A DNA stretch of 64,000 bases from Candidatus Barnesiella excrementigallinarum (GCA_019114445.1 DXFL01000030.1:107287-171286); one strand, 5' to 3'. Shown: positions 10,601-22,555, counted from the stretch's first letter. A program made the numbers and translations. The notes: a model not told the origin generated them from the letters alone.

Positions 10601-10785
10601 ACGCTATTCAATATCGTTTGGGCATTGGCACCCGTATAGCTTGTCGAAACTTGAATCGTAGGAGGCGCAATATCGGGATATTGCGTAATGGGTAGGAACA
10701 CAAGTCCTATAATACCCAGTATGACCATAAAAATGGAGATAACGGTCGATAATACCGGGCGATTGATAAATCTGTCTAACTTCAT
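7612..10785 (-). CDS. RND multidrug efflux transporter permease (HAE1 family, AcrB-like)
   Basis: 1057 aa; MKLDRFINRPVLSTVISIFMVILGIIGLVFLPITQYPDIAPPTIQVSTSYTGANAQTI and AIAIVVDDAIVVVEGV. Confidence 0.96.
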   Translation of the reverse strand: MKLDRFINRPVLSTVISIFMVILGIIGLVFLPITQYPDIAPPTIQVSTSYTGANAQTILNSVIAPLEESINGVEDMLYMNSTATNTGSASINVYFKQGTDPDMAAVNVQNRVAKAQNLLPAEVTQVGVITQKRQTSMLMVFSLYSPDDRYSLEFLENYAKINVIPLIQRVPGVGDANVMAADYSMRIWLKPDVMAQYGLMPSDISAILAEQNIEAAPGQFGDQGNQSFQYVLTYKGRLQTPEEFGDMVIRADADGQILYLKDVADVELGRLTYGFKNFQNGHNAVSSMIYQTAGSNATQIIGDITELLGEIEKDLPPGMKIETTLNANDFLFASIHEVIKTLIEAFILVFFVVYIFLQDFRSTLIPAIAIPVSLIGTFFALYLMGFSLNLLTLCALVLAIAIVVDDAIVVVEGVHAKLDQGYRSARKASIDAMRELSGAIISITLVMMSVFIPVSFMTGTSGTFYRQFGLTMAFAIGFSAINALTLSPALCAILLKPHDKNGHKKTTFIDRFHTAFNAAYDTLLGKYKNGVKHFVNHKKLSFAGVIVGIVVLVVLMNITPTGLVPNEDTGTIMITADLQPGTSQERTEKVLMEVDSIIATHPAVKSRTQIVGFSFIGGQGNTYGSFIVKLKDWSERTDKGMDVNSVIGALYGKFATEIKDARVLCFAPPMIPGYSISNGFELNLQDKTGGSLDHFYEVAQNFLAELMKRPEIAMASTTFNPSFPQYMVDVDVAKCKQAGISPKDVLSALQGYLGGMYSSNFNRFGKLYRVMIQADPNARTNPESLNNIKIRNGSEMAPITNFITLKKVYGPDNIKRFNMFTAMTINGNPADGYSSGEAIKAIEEVAAETLPVGYGYEFSGMTREEQSSSSGTTAIIFILCLVFVYLLLSAQYESYILPLSVILSIPFGLAGSFIFALMMGVENNIYLQIALIMLIGLLAKNAILIVEFALDRRRTGMPIINAAIDGAAARLRPILMTSLAMVIGLLPMMFATGVGANGNGTLGAGAVGGMLIGMICQIFIVPALFVVFQIIQEKIKPLKWDDLDNKEVLSEIEQYSK

Positions 10786-10813
10786 AAATATTCTCCTTTA
10801 TTGGAAGTCCCTT

Positions 10814-11956
10814 TTATTGATTTTTTTGCGAGCCGGCAACTTGAATCGTCATGCCGTCTTTCAATGTGTTCACGCCCTCGGTAACAATGCGGTCACCGGC
10901 TTTTACACCCGAAAGTACCATATAATCTTTCCCGTTATTAACAGGAGCCACGGTGATTTCGGTCGAGGTTACCGTCGAATCGGCATTCAGTACATAAACG
11001 AATTTCTTGTCCTGAATTTCGTATGTGGCTTTTTGGGGTACCAAAATGGCCTGATTGTTCTTCATCGGGATCAGAATTACACCGGTACCACCGCTACGCA
11101 ACAGTCTATCGGGATTTTCAAACGTAGCACGCATATTGGACGACCCCGTCTGCGTGTCGATAATACCGCTCACTGTTTCGATGCGCCCCTTCAACGGATA
11201 AATGCTACCATCGGAAAGTTTCAAAGATACTTCGGGTAACTTTTTCAAGAAGTTACCGGCACCATATTGGGCCGCCAATTCAAGAATTTGGCGCTCGGTC
11301 ATCGAGAAATAGACATACATCTCGGAATTGTCCGAAACCGTTGTAAGCGGGGTTGCCGAAGAGGGCGAAACCAAGCTACCTACCCGGAAAGGAATCTCAC
11401 CTACCACCCCGTTCAGCGGACTGGTAACACGTGTATAAGAGTCGTTGTTGCGAGCATTTACCAACTGAGCCTCGGCTTGTGCCAATTGAGCTTTGGCCGA
11501 AGCGTAAGAGTTCTCGGCCATCTGCAAATCGTATTCGCTGATAATGTCGCGACGTTGCAATTCGCGTTTATTCTCAGCCGTGAGACGGGCTGTTTCGGCA
11601 TTGGCCTTAGCCACCTCGACATTCGTTTGAGCCACTTTCAATGCAGCTTTATAGGGTACGGTATCAATTACGAAAAGCACTTGCCCTTTACGTACAACCG
11701 AACCTTCGTCCACCCGCAGTTCCGTGATAAAACCGCTCACATTCGGACGTATCTCTATATCCTGTTTCCCCTTGATTGCAGCAGGATAATTGCTATACCA
11801 CTCCATCGAGTCGGGAGCCAATGTCATTACGGCATACTCTCGTGCCATACCGCCTCCATTTTGGGCGTTTTTCCCTCCGCAAGAAAATAAGAAAATGCAA
11901 AGCACCGCTCCGGCGATGGGCTGAATAAAATTTTTAGTCAATTTCATAAGCAACAA
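10814..11956 (-). CDS. RND efflux periplasmic adaptor subunit (AcrA-like lipoprotein)
   Basis: 380 aa; FLFSCGG lipobox, IRPNVSGFITELRVDEGSVVRKGQVLFVID, TRVTSPLNGVVGEIPFRVGSLV. Confidence 0.95.
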   Translation of the reverse strand: MLLMKLTKNFIQPIAGAVLCIFLFSCGGKNAQNGGGMAREYAVMTLAPDSMEWYSNYPAAIKGKQDIEIRPNVSGFITELRVDEGSVVRKGQVLFVIDTVPYKAALKVAQTNVEVAKANAETARLTAENKRELQRRDIISEYDLQMAENSYASAKAQLAQAEAQLVNARNNDSYTRVTSPLNGVVGEIPFRVGSLVSPSSATPLTTVSDNSEMYVYFSMTERQILELAAQYGAGNFLKKLPEVSLKLSDGSIYPLKGRIETVSGIIDTQTGSSNMRATFENPDRLLRSGGTGVILIPMKNNQAILVPQKATYEIQDKKFVYVLNADSTVTSTEITVAPVNNGKDYMVLSGVKAGDRIVTEGVNTLKDGMTIQVAGSQKNQ

Positions 11957-12341
11957 AAATTATTTTTCAACGTTGATATTTCAAATTAAAATTTTATATT
12001 TAAAAATGTTAAACCATATTCGTTAAAAATTCTCCTCCGCGCCTGCATAGAGGCTCAAAAAAGCCCTATAAATAGGCATTTTACAGGGATATTACAAACG
12101 ATACAAATTTAGATATAAACTCTGTATAATAGAGGGAAATAATTAAAAAATAAAATAAAAATTACATACCCTATTATTTTAGGGGCAAAGATAGAGGCAT
12201 ATTCTTGTATATTCGAGTTCTTTAATACTCCCGTTTTGGTCTATTTTTCCGATACAAACAAGAACCCTTACTCTAATATTTCAACGGCAGGAATATAGAT
12301 TTACTATTTTTCGAGCCTATTTTTCTCGTCAAATTTTACCC

Positions 12342-12399
12342 TAAAAAAGGCGGCTTTTTTTCTCCGCTCCCAATAAGGAGAAGAGAAGAAAAGCCGCCT
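12342..12399 (-). terminator. Intrinsic terminator at end of the glucan PUL
   Basis: Minus-strand AGGCGGCTTTT ... AAAAGCCGCCT followed by TTTTTT, just downstream of the GH97 stop. Confidence 0.85.
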
Positions 12400-12433
12400 G
12401 CTGAATGAAAAATGATTTATTGTATGCCTTTAA

Positions 12434-14596
<2,163 letters not shown>

Positions 14597-14615
14597 TTAT
14601 GTATGTTTTTACGAA

Positions 14616-17600
14616 TTAGTTTTTCAACAGTTTACAAACCGTTGTTTGTCCTTGCTCCGAGATTCTTACGAGGTAGGTACCCTTAGACAACTGTGCAATA
14701 TTCAAGGTAGATACTTTTCCCGTCAGTTTTTGTTGCATCATGCACTGCCCGCTAATGGAAAATATTTCTATCTCTCCTTCGTTTGCAGTCAAATGCACAT
14801 TGAGCAATTCTTTGGTGGGATTGGGATAAATATAGTTTTGTTCCGCTACCGGAGCCTGCACACCCGAACTTTCCTTGCTTATGCTATAAACCAAAGTCTG
14901 GTCGTTGAACCGTATGGTATATTCACCGGCGGTCTCGACGGTAAATTTGAGGTTGGGTTTTCCACCGGTGGTTTCGATGGCGGTACCGCTCAATCCTTCG
15001 GCTCCACCCCAATCCTTATCACTGAAATTGTTGGTGTTGGCAAATTTCAATTCCCACTCTCCGGCCGGCAGATTCACCTCGGTTACCTCCCACTGGTTAT
15101 CGCCCACCAACTCCATATAGCCGGCACCCAGCGTCCAGTTGTTGTACGATCCACCTACATACATCTCTTTTTGTACGGAATTATAGGTGCGTACAACCGC
15201 ATATTGCAGCGTTTGAGGATTGAAGGTGATGTAGTAGTTTCCGCTCGTTTCTATGGTAAACTTGATATTTTGGCAATTCGGGTCGGGACCCTTGATGGCT
15301 GTGCCCGTGAGGCTGTTATTCCCCTGAACGGCTCCCCAGTCGGTATCGCTCCAATTGTCGGTATTGGCAAACTTCATTTCGTAAGTACCGGCTTCGAAGT
15401 AGAGGCGGTCGCTCCTTAAAGTCCCATCTTCCGACGGATTGCCGAGCATCAACCGCTTGTCTTCGTCGCCATTGAACCAGTTGGTAAAGGTGCCGGCAAT
15501 GAAATAAACGCCTACTTTGCTCAAATCCAATGCCCCGGTCGTATCTTCTACTTTCGGCACCAAAATCGTGTTACTGCTCGTCCAGTCGGAGTATTGTGTC
15601 TGTTCACCCCCGACGATTGCCACGCGGAAATAGCGGGCAGGACGCTCGAAGTTACCTTCGCTCTGCGTGATGCTGACCGACAGAGAATCGGCATTATATT
15701 CCGTACAGGTGAATTGCAACAGAGCATAGCCACCGTTGCGATAGTCGAAACCTTCGCCCTCATCGTCATACAAACGGCCTTCGGCTTGGCCATCGTCGAG
15801 CGGATTGACAAAGAGCGTAATCGAGTCGCACGCATATTCTACCGTACTTTGTATGTCGTGGCCCAAATAGGGCAGAATGGCTCCCGGACGAAGGGCTACA
15901 ATAGCTTGATAGCCGTCATCTTGGGCTTCGAGTTTCAGTTCGTCCCAGTCGCCTTCGGGCATAACAGGATTAACCGCCCAGCGCGGAATCACGAGCAGGT
16001 CGTTACCCAGCAAGAAGGCTTGTTGTTCTTCGCGCAAATTTTCATTGGTGAAATCGGCAAAGAAGAGCGGACGCATAACAGGCATACCCGTTTGAGCCGA
16101 TTCGTGGAACAGTGTATAGAAATAGGGCAACAGGTGGTAACGGCGGTTCACGGCGTTGCGAGCCACCTTTTCTATTTTGCTGCCAAAAGCCCACGGTTCT
16201 TGGGCGTGTTCCGACGTATGGTTGCGCGAGAACGGATAGTAAGGAGCCATAGCAAACCAGTGACCCATCAAATCGGTATTACCTATACGACCGTAGCCCC
16301 CCACGTCGGGTCCGCCGAAAGGCTGTCCCGAAAGACCGAGGTTAAGCAGAACGGGTACTGTCACTTTCAGGTGCTTCCATGTATCGAGGTTATCGCCTGT
16401 CCATGTAGCGCAATAGCGTTGAGCCCCCAAGTGATTGGCCCGCGAAAGGAGGAAAGGACGTTTATCGGGGCGGCTCTTCGTAAGTCCTTCGTAAGAAGCT
16501 TTGGTCATGAGCGACCCGTACAGGTTGTGGTAACGCATATGAGGCCCGGCCGCCAAATCGCCGCCACCCCGGTGCCAGTTGGTGGTGAGCATGGTCCATT
16601 CGGGAGTATTGAATACGCCCGGCTCGTTCATGTCGTTCCATGCGCCGTCCATATTGTTTTCCTTGTAGAACTCGCCATAGAGGCCGGCCCACCATTCGCG
16701 GGTCTCGGGACGTGTGAAGTCGGGGAATTTACACATACCCGGCCATACTTCACCCTCATAATCGGTCACTTTGTCTTCATTTTTCACCCAGTGGTCGCCC
16801 TCTTGCCCCTGTTGGTAAACGATGTAGCTCTCGTCGATTTTCACACCCGGGTCGGTAATGTAACCGGCCTTGAAGTTGCGGCTGTGGAGCGAATCGTTCA
16901 TGGCTATGGGGTTGGGAACACCGTCGCCCGAAAAATAGTCCGAGCCATCGTAGGTGAAGATACGCTTCCCGTCCATGTAGTCGATGTCGAACCAAATCAC
17001 ATCGCACGGGTGGTGACGACGGCGCATCTCGTTGGTAATCCACAGCACATCGGACGGCTTGTACGAAGGGTTATAGCGCGACTGGTGGTAACCGATGGCC
17101 CACAGCGGGGGCAGATTGATGGTACCTGTCAACTCGCCCAGAGCCTGCATCATCTCGGCGGGAGAATCGCGCTCGATCACGATAACCCGGAAAGCAGGGC
17201 CTTCGCTGGTTATCTGCATCGGATTCGAAAGGTTTATTCTCGACCGCCAGCTATTATCGGCTATGATACCAAAGGTTCTACCGTCGGGACGTACACCCAT
17301 AATCCAGGGGTGCGACTGGTAAAGGCCATCTTTGTAATAGCCATAATTATCGTTATTCCACAAGGGAATGTCGTAACCGTTACGACGTAGGTTACCGTTT
17401 ACAAGTCCCGTACCGTATAGGTCTATATCGTTTCCGTAAGGTATCTCGACCAAAGTTTTTCCCTCATCATTGGTTTTAAATTCGGGGCGAATTTCCCAAT
17501 CGGCAGGCAGTTCGCCCTGCTGGGTCAACTCTTTCTGTATGGCAAACGAGGCCAATGTCTGCGATGCATCGAAATCGGCCGGATAGAACACAGCTATTCT

Positions 17601-17681
17601 ATCGCCACACAAATATTCTTCCTGAGCTTGTGCACACAGGCTGGCACACAATACCAATACGGATAAAAATTTGTACTTCAT
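14616..17681 (-). CDS. Glycoside hydrolase family 31 alpha-glucosidase with two C-terminal SusE/SusF-like modules and a T9SS type A sorting domain
   Basis: GH31 motifs (WFDIDYMDGKRIFTYD, MDGAWNDMNEPGVFN, WTGDN); tandem modules MKFANTDNWSDTDWGAVQG / LKFANTNNFSDKDWGGAEG; C-terminus YPNPTKELLNV...SISGQ...LSKGTYLVRISEQGQTTVCKLLKN. Confidence 0.94.
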   Translation of the reverse strand: MKYKFLSVLVLCASLCAQAQEEYLCGDRIAVFYPADFDASQTLASFAIQKELTQQGELPADWEIRPEFKTNDEGKTLVEIPYGNDIDLYGTGLVNGNLRRNGYDIPLWNNDNYGYYKDGLYQSHPWIMGVRPDGRTFGIIADNSWRSRINLSNPMQITSEGPAFRVIVIERDSPAEMMQALGELTGTINLPPLWAIGYHQSRYNPSYKPSDVLWITNEMRRRHHPCDVIWFDIDYMDGKRIFTYDGSDYFSGDGVPNPIAMNDSLHSRNFKAGYITDPGVKIDESYIVYQQGQEGDHWVKNEDKVTDYEGEVWPGMCKFPDFTRPETREWWAGLYGEFYKENNMDGAWNDMNEPGVFNTPEWTMLTTNWHRGGGDLAAGPHMRYHNLYGSLMTKASYEGLTKSRPDKRPFLLSRANHLGAQRYCATWTGDNLDTWKHLKVTVPVLLNLGLSGQPFGGPDVGGYGRIGNTDLMGHWFAMAPYYPFSRNHTSEHAQEPWAFGSKIEKVARNAVNRRYHLLPYFYTLFHESAQTGMPVMRPLFFADFTNENLREEQQAFLLGNDLLVIPRWAVNPVMPEGDWDELKLEAQDDGYQAIVALRPGAILPYLGHDIQSTVEYACDSITLFVNPLDDGQAEGRLYDDEGEGFDYRNGGYALLQFTCTEYNADSLSVSITQSEGNFERPARYFRVAIVGGEQTQYSDWTSSNTILVPKVEDTTGALDLSKVGVYFIAGTFTNWFNGDEDKRLMLGNPSEDGTLRSDRLYFEAGTYEMKFANTDNWSDTDWGAVQGNNSLTGTAIKGPDPNCQNIKFTIETSGNYYITFNPQTLQYAVVRTYNSVQKEMYVGGSYNNWTLGAGYMELVGDNQWEVTEVNLPAGEWELKFANTNNFSDKDWGGAEGLSGTAIETTGGKPNLKFTVETAGEYTIRFNDQTLVYSISKESSGVQAPVAEQNYIYPNPTKELLNVHLTANEGEIEIFSISGQCMMQQKLTGKVSTLNIAQLSKGTYLVRISEQGQTTVCKLLKN

Positions 17682-17773
17682 AAAAAATCTATATTCCAAA
17701 ATAAATAATCTCTTTCTCTCTATTCAAGAGCCAGAAGGGAGAGGGCTCCTCCCCCTCCTGGCCTATCTCTTTA

Positions 17774-19549
17774 TTAATATTCGACCACTACCATATCCCA
17801 GTATTTGATAGCCGGGAGTGTAACCGTCACTTTACCACCTACATACTCATATTCGAGAGGTATGGCTACGCCGTCTTTCACATCGGGCGAAGCAACCCAC
17901 ACCGATTTGGGAGTCTGTTTTACAGCGAAACTTACCTTCAAATTCTCCAACAAATCGGGTTCTCCCTGATTGGCATTGGTATCGCACCAGTCGAGATGGG
18001 TGGCATTTCGATAGCTCAACAAATGTATCACATCGCAATTGGCAAAACGTTTGCCTACTGTGGCAATCTGCCCTCTTACGGGCCCCCATTGGTTGAACAC
18101 GACATTGCCTTCGGCCGCAGTCACATCTATACCATACCATTCGCCGTCTTCCCTCAACAAATTTTGATAGGCTGTGAGAAAATCGTAGTAATGAACCAAT
18201 GCAATTTTCAATTCGCCACGCATTGTGAGGTTATTGTTGGGGAAATACTCATTGCAAAGCAAGTGTTCGCCCAGTTGCAGGATAGAACCACCCCAAGCAA
18301 AAGCAGCGGCACTTCCCATCAAAATACCGGGAGTATTGAAATAGCTGCGTCCTTTACGACCATGCTCGTAGTTCATGTACGCCGCCAAAACGGTCTCTTT
18401 TCCGTTCGACCATTTGTCGTTGTTGGTAATGATGTCCGAGAAAATCGTAAACCCTTTATCGTCATTGTGATCCCACACCTCGGTATAAAGGAAATCGACC
18501 GGAGCTTTCGAAATTTGGTTTTCCTGTCCATATTGTCCTACGGCATTCATCACCAGCGACTTGTCGGGGTGCGATTCCTTCATGCGTTCAATAAAATGTT
18601 TGAAGGTTTGGTCGAGATAGACACGAGAACCATAATAATCATAGGTATCGCCCCGGCCGCCCAACTGGTCTATTTGGTAACCGTCGAAATCAAAAACGGC
18701 ATATACATCGCTATTCTGTTTGGCAATATAGTCGATCCACGACTCGTTGCCCGGATTAACCAAATAGATACTGCTCTTGAACGGTGAGCCAAGTTCGTGA
18801 CAATCCCTCAACACATGGTTGGCATCCTTAAATATGTACCACTCTTCTTGTACACCATCTTCCTCGGCATCGGCCAATGCTCCGTAAGCCAAGTTATAGA
18901 ACAGCGACTTCATACCATACTGGTGCGACTTTTCGATAAATCCTTCTACTGTTTTTTTATAACAGTCCCGGTTGATGATATCGGTCCATATTTCCATCGG
19001 AGCCGACGCCGTCCCTGCCAACGGTTTATGGTGCTTATAATGCCAGTCTTGGAACTGCACATAATTGATGTGGTGGCGATTCAGATTCGACATAATATCG
19101 GAAATATCTTGATCCGACATATTCCCATAAGACGAAAGGAAACCATTGCGCGGGAAACGGTCGGGCGAAGACGATACATCGACAGCAATACTGCCATAAA
19201 CGGTCTCCACACCATTGCCATCGGTACTGTAAAGATCGACCAAATAGCCCTGATAGTCGGTGGCTGGCGGTTGCCACGTCCATTCACAACTGCTCAATGG
19301 ATCCTCGCCGATGGTCGTACCCAAATGACGATAGCGCACCATCACGTTAGGCGCATCCTGAATGAGTTTGTTAAGGGTAAATTTCACAGCCTCGCCCGGA
19401 GCATAACAAGCCTTGTCGGTATTGAGCTGCACTTCCATATAACCGTCTCCGTATGTAATAGGATCATTCTCCACATCAAATCGATTGCAAGCCGAAATCG
19501 ACATGAGAATCGATACAGAGAGATAGGCTAAAAATATCTTCTTTATCAT
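17774..19549 (-). CDS. Glycoside hydrolase family 66 (dextranase-like) lipoprotein
   Basis: 591 aa; ISAC lipobox, FDFDGYQIDQLGGRG (candidate nucleophile Asp) and DFLYTEVWDHND (candidate acid/base Glu). Confidence 0.9.
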   Translation of the reverse strand: MIKKIFLAYLSVSILMSISACNRFDVENDPITYGDGYMEVQLNTDKACYAPGEAVKFTLNKLIQDAPNVMVRYRHLGTTIGEDPLSSCEWTWQPPATDYQGYLVDLYSTDGNGVETVYGSIAVDVSSSPDRFPRNGFLSSYGNMSDQDISDIMSNLNRHHINYVQFQDWHYKHHKPLAGTASAPMEIWTDIINRDCYKKTVEGFIEKSHQYGMKSLFYNLAYGALADAEEDGVQEEWYIFKDANHVLRDCHELGSPFKSSIYLVNPGNESWIDYIAKQNSDVYAVFDFDGYQIDQLGGRGDTYDYYGSRVYLDQTFKHFIERMKESHPDKSLVMNAVGQYGQENQISKAPVDFLYTEVWDHNDDKGFTIFSDIITNNDKWSNGKETVLAAYMNYEHGRKGRSYFNTPGILMGSAAAFAWGGSILQLGEHLLCNEYFPNNNLTMRGELKIALVHYYDFLTAYQNLLREDGEWYGIDVTAAEGNVVFNQWGPVRGQIATVGKRFANCDVIHLLSYRNATHLDWCDTNANQGEPDLLENLKVSFAVKQTPKSVWVASPDVKDGVAIPLEYEYVGGKVTVTLPAIKYWDMVVVEY

Positions 19550-19562
19550 ATTTCTTTAATCT

Positions 19563-21023
19563 TTATAATTTTACAAATGAGATGGTTTCGTTTTCCACAT
19601 CGATGGTAATACGATAATTTCCGGCTTCAGATTCGGGTACAATCCACTTATTATCGGGCTGGTTACCGATGAAATAGGTTCCATTGGCCGACATGGGGCA
19701 ATTGGCTTGCGGAGCCAATATGAAATCACCGCCAAAACTGTGGTCGATTTCGAGCGGGAATTTAAGCTCACCGGGCGTTGTGGCGCTCTCGGCTTTCAAA
19801 GGCCCTTCATAAGTGAAGACATTGGGATTGGAAGCATCGCGTTGCATCTCGGTAATATTATCCCACGACCAACCGCCGGGAGCTGCCGAACCCATGATCC
19901 AAATATGCTCATAGCCCACATAGTTTCCTATGGTCAACAAATTGTTCCTCAAATCGAGTTCAACACTATACTTGTTGGCCGACGGGATATTCCACTGGTT
20001 CGAGGCGGAAGCTATATCGTTAATTTGCAAAATATTGGTTGTTCCCAAACCATTATTATCGGCCGGTTGATAGCCGGGGCATCCGCTGGTCGCAGTCGTA
20101 CTCGAAACGAGCATATTACCGGCTGCCAAAGGCCCATTATAAGTAAAGATAAAGGGATCGTCACTCGATTGGTCGAGTTTGATGGCCGTAGGAGCGGCAT
20201 CGCCTACCAAATAGAGTGTCGTGAAGGGCACATTTCCATCGAGATTGGTGAAGCTGACCGTAAGCAGGTCGAGATTCACATCGATCAGATAATTACCGGC
20301 CACATCGATTTCCCATTTGTTATCGGGATAGTCTTCCTCTTTTTCGCGATAGTGCATTTGGGTAGGATCGTCGTTATCGCGCACATAGCAAGGATACCAA
20401 TCGCCCAGTTGGGCATTGAACTTGATTTCTCCCTTTTTAAGCATACCTTGCCACGTGAACTGGGCAATATTGTCATAATCTCTGATCATAGGCGTTGCCA
20501 ACTGATTGTCCCAACCGTTGGGAGTTGCATCACCTATAATATAAAGGTTCAGCACCCGCCATTTGTAAGGAGCGATGCTAATTCCCTTGACGGGCGATAC
20601 CTGTGTGGGCACAGAGGCCGACGCCACAGTTGCCGTTACCCGCATCTCAAAATCGCTGTACTGTTCGAACGGAATCGTCGGGAAATAGTGCAACAACGTA
20701 TCGGTAAGCTCCTTGTGAGTAAAGGTTATCACCCGCGAATCGGTCTTGCCGATGTTGTACTTGATACCGCCCTCGAAATTGTTGCCCTTCAAGTCCATTT
20801 CAAAGAAATAGGCTATCGCAGCGCCCGTGCCTTGATTCGTACCGCTGGTCCACGTAATTTGCAATGCCTCCTGAGCATCGCTACGCTGGTCGCACTGTAC
20901 CGAATCGGTCGAGAGATTCACCACAAGGGGAGTCTCGCCCTTATCGAGCACTATCTCTTCCTCGCACCCGGTCATACCGATCGCGGCGAGTAACATCATA
21001 CCAATTATTGATTTTGCTTTCAT
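19563..21023 (-). CDS. SusE/SusF-family outer membrane glycan-binding lipoprotein
   Basis: 486 aa; MTGC lipobox, N-terminal SusE domain, repeated LYIIGDATPNGWDN / LYLVGDAAPTA / IWIMGSAAPGGWSWDN modules. Confidence 0.92.
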   Translation of the reverse strand: MKAKSIIGMMLLAAIGMTGCEEEIVLDKGETPLVVNLSTDSVQCDQRSDAQEALQITWTSGTNQGTGAAIAYFFEMDLKGNNFEGGIKYNIGKTDSRVITFTHKELTDTLLHYFPTIPFEQYSDFEMRVTATVASASVPTQVSPVKGISIAPYKWRVLNLYIIGDATPNGWDNQLATPMIRDYDNIAQFTWQGMLKKGEIKFNAQLGDWYPCYVRDNDDPTQMHYREKEEDYPDNKWEIDVAGNYLIDVNLDLLTVSFTNLDGNVPFTTLYLVGDAAPTAIKLDQSSDDPFIFTYNGPLAAGNMLVSSTTATSGCPGYQPADNNGLGTTNILQINDIASASNQWNIPSANKYSVELDLRNNLLTIGNYVGYEHIWIMGSAAPGGWSWDNITEMQRDASNPNVFTYEGPLKAESATTPGELKFPLEIDHSFGGDFILAPQANCPMSANGTYFIGNQPDNKWIVPESEAGNYRITIDVENETISFVKL

Positions 21024-21042
21024 TGTTTTTCAGTCTCTTTGA

Positions 21043-22542
21043 TTAGTAACCCGGATTTTGCGTTAATTTCGGATTGGCCTCGATCTCCTGCTGCGGAATC
21101 GGGAGCAACAAATGTTTGGTGCTGGCCGATGTCTTTCCTATGGAATGGAGGAAGTTGAGGGCATAATTATCTTTATACCGAATCATGTCGAACCAACGTT
21201 GCCCTTCAAAAGCAAGCTCGATACGACGCTCGTGAATGATCTTTTCGCGCATTTGGGCTTGCGTGAGGTTTTCTATATCGGCTCTGTTTGTCAAACCGGC
21301 ACGTTTGCGCACCTCATACAGCGGGTCCTCGGCCTGAACCGTACGACCCAGTTCGTTCAAAGCCTCGGCTTTCAGCAACAAAATGTCGGCATAACGGGTA
21401 ACTACCCAATCGGCATCACTCGTATTATAATCGGGCGACTGTGCTTTCGTGAGTAAAAACTTACGTACATTGTATCCCGTAGTCGAATAGGACGAACTGT
21501 ATTGTTTGCCGTCGAAGGTGGGGCAACCCATATAGAAAATAGTCTTGTCTTTGCGAAGGTCGCCCGACTCGTATTGGCTCACAAACTCGGCGGTAGGCTG
21601 GTTCCAACCATAACAACCGGCTGCCATGTTGGAGTTGCGCGGTCCCATAAAGGTACTGGTCCACGAACATTGGTTTTCGTTACTCCAAAAATCGTAATTG
21701 GTCTTGCCGTAATATTGTACCTCAAAAATAGATTCTATACCATTCTTTTTGGCAGGATCGAAATTATCGGAATAGTCGCTGGCCAAATCGTAACCCATCG
21801 CCCCTATTTCGTTGCACATACGTACTACCTCTTCGTACTTATCGTTGTTTGGCTCATAGGTCATATAAACTCGTATAAGCTCGGCCATAGCGGCCTCACT
21901 GGTAGCTCGACCCAAATCGGTAGTCGAGTACTCCGACTTTTTGGGCAAGAGGGTGATAGCGTTTTTGAGATCCGAGGTGATAAGTTCATAAATCTTGTCG
22001 ACCGATGCCCGTTCTACCAACAAATCGGTTTCAGACGTCTGTGGTGTGGTAATATAGGGTACCCCTCCGAAAAGACGGACCAAAATGAAATAATAGTGCG
22101 CCCTCAAAAAATAGGCTTCGCCCAAACATCTGTTTTTGAGAGATTGCTCTATATCCATCTCAGGGACATTTTGCAACACGAAATTGCATCGCAAAATACC
22201 GGGTGAGGGACCGCGCCACAAATCCAAAGCAGCAAAGTTATCGGCCGTAGTAATAAAGTTTGCCAAATCGACAGTCTCTATACCATCGGTACCGCCACCG
22301 GCACCTACGACACTATTACCGGCCATGATGTCGAGGGTCCAGATACGCATATTGTAGAGCTTGGCCCATTGCAGAGGCTGATAAGCCGCATTGACAGCCG
22401 CCACGGCATCCTCGGCGGTTTGGAAACCCTCCGACGTATCGACCGAGTCCCACGGCTCGCGATCCAAAAAATCTTCGCACGCGCTCAACGACATGGCGAG
22501 AGCGCCGAGTATCAATATGATATAATATGTTGTTTGTTTCAT
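21043..22542 (-). CDS. SusD/RagB family nutrient-binding outer membrane lipoprotein
   Basis: 499 aa; LSACEDFLDREPWDSVD start and RRIELAFEGQRWFDMIRYKD near the C-terminus. Confidence 0.97.
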   Translation of the reverse strand: MKQTTYYIILILGALAMSLSACEDFLDREPWDSVDTSEGFQTAEDAVAAVNAAYQPLQWAKLYNMRIWTLDIMAGNSVVGAGGGTDGIETVDLANFITTADNFAALDLWRGPSPGILRCNFVLQNVPEMDIEQSLKNRCLGEAYFLRAHYYFILVRLFGGVPYITTPQTSETDLLVERASVDKIYELITSDLKNAITLLPKKSEYSTTDLGRATSEAAMAELIRVYMTYEPNNDKYEEVVRMCNEIGAMGYDLASDYSDNFDPAKKNGIESIFEVQYYGKTNYDFWSNENQCSWTSTFMGPRNSNMAAGCYGWNQPTAEFVSQYESGDLRKDKTIFYMGCPTFDGKQYSSSYSTTGYNVRKFLLTKAQSPDYNTSDADWVVTRYADILLLKAEALNELGRTVQAEDPLYEVRKRAGLTNRADIENLTQAQMREKIIHERRIELAFEGQRWFDMIRYKDNYALNFLHSIGKTSASTKHLLLPIPQQEIEANPKLTQNPGY

Positions 22543-22555
22543 CGGTGGTTATGGA

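Noticed and set aside
12040-12081. GCCTATTTATAGGGC plus TTTTTT in the 5' region of the acrA-like gene, as a possible leader terminator
   Set aside because: Stem is only about 4 bp and AT-rich; too weak to claim as attenuator.
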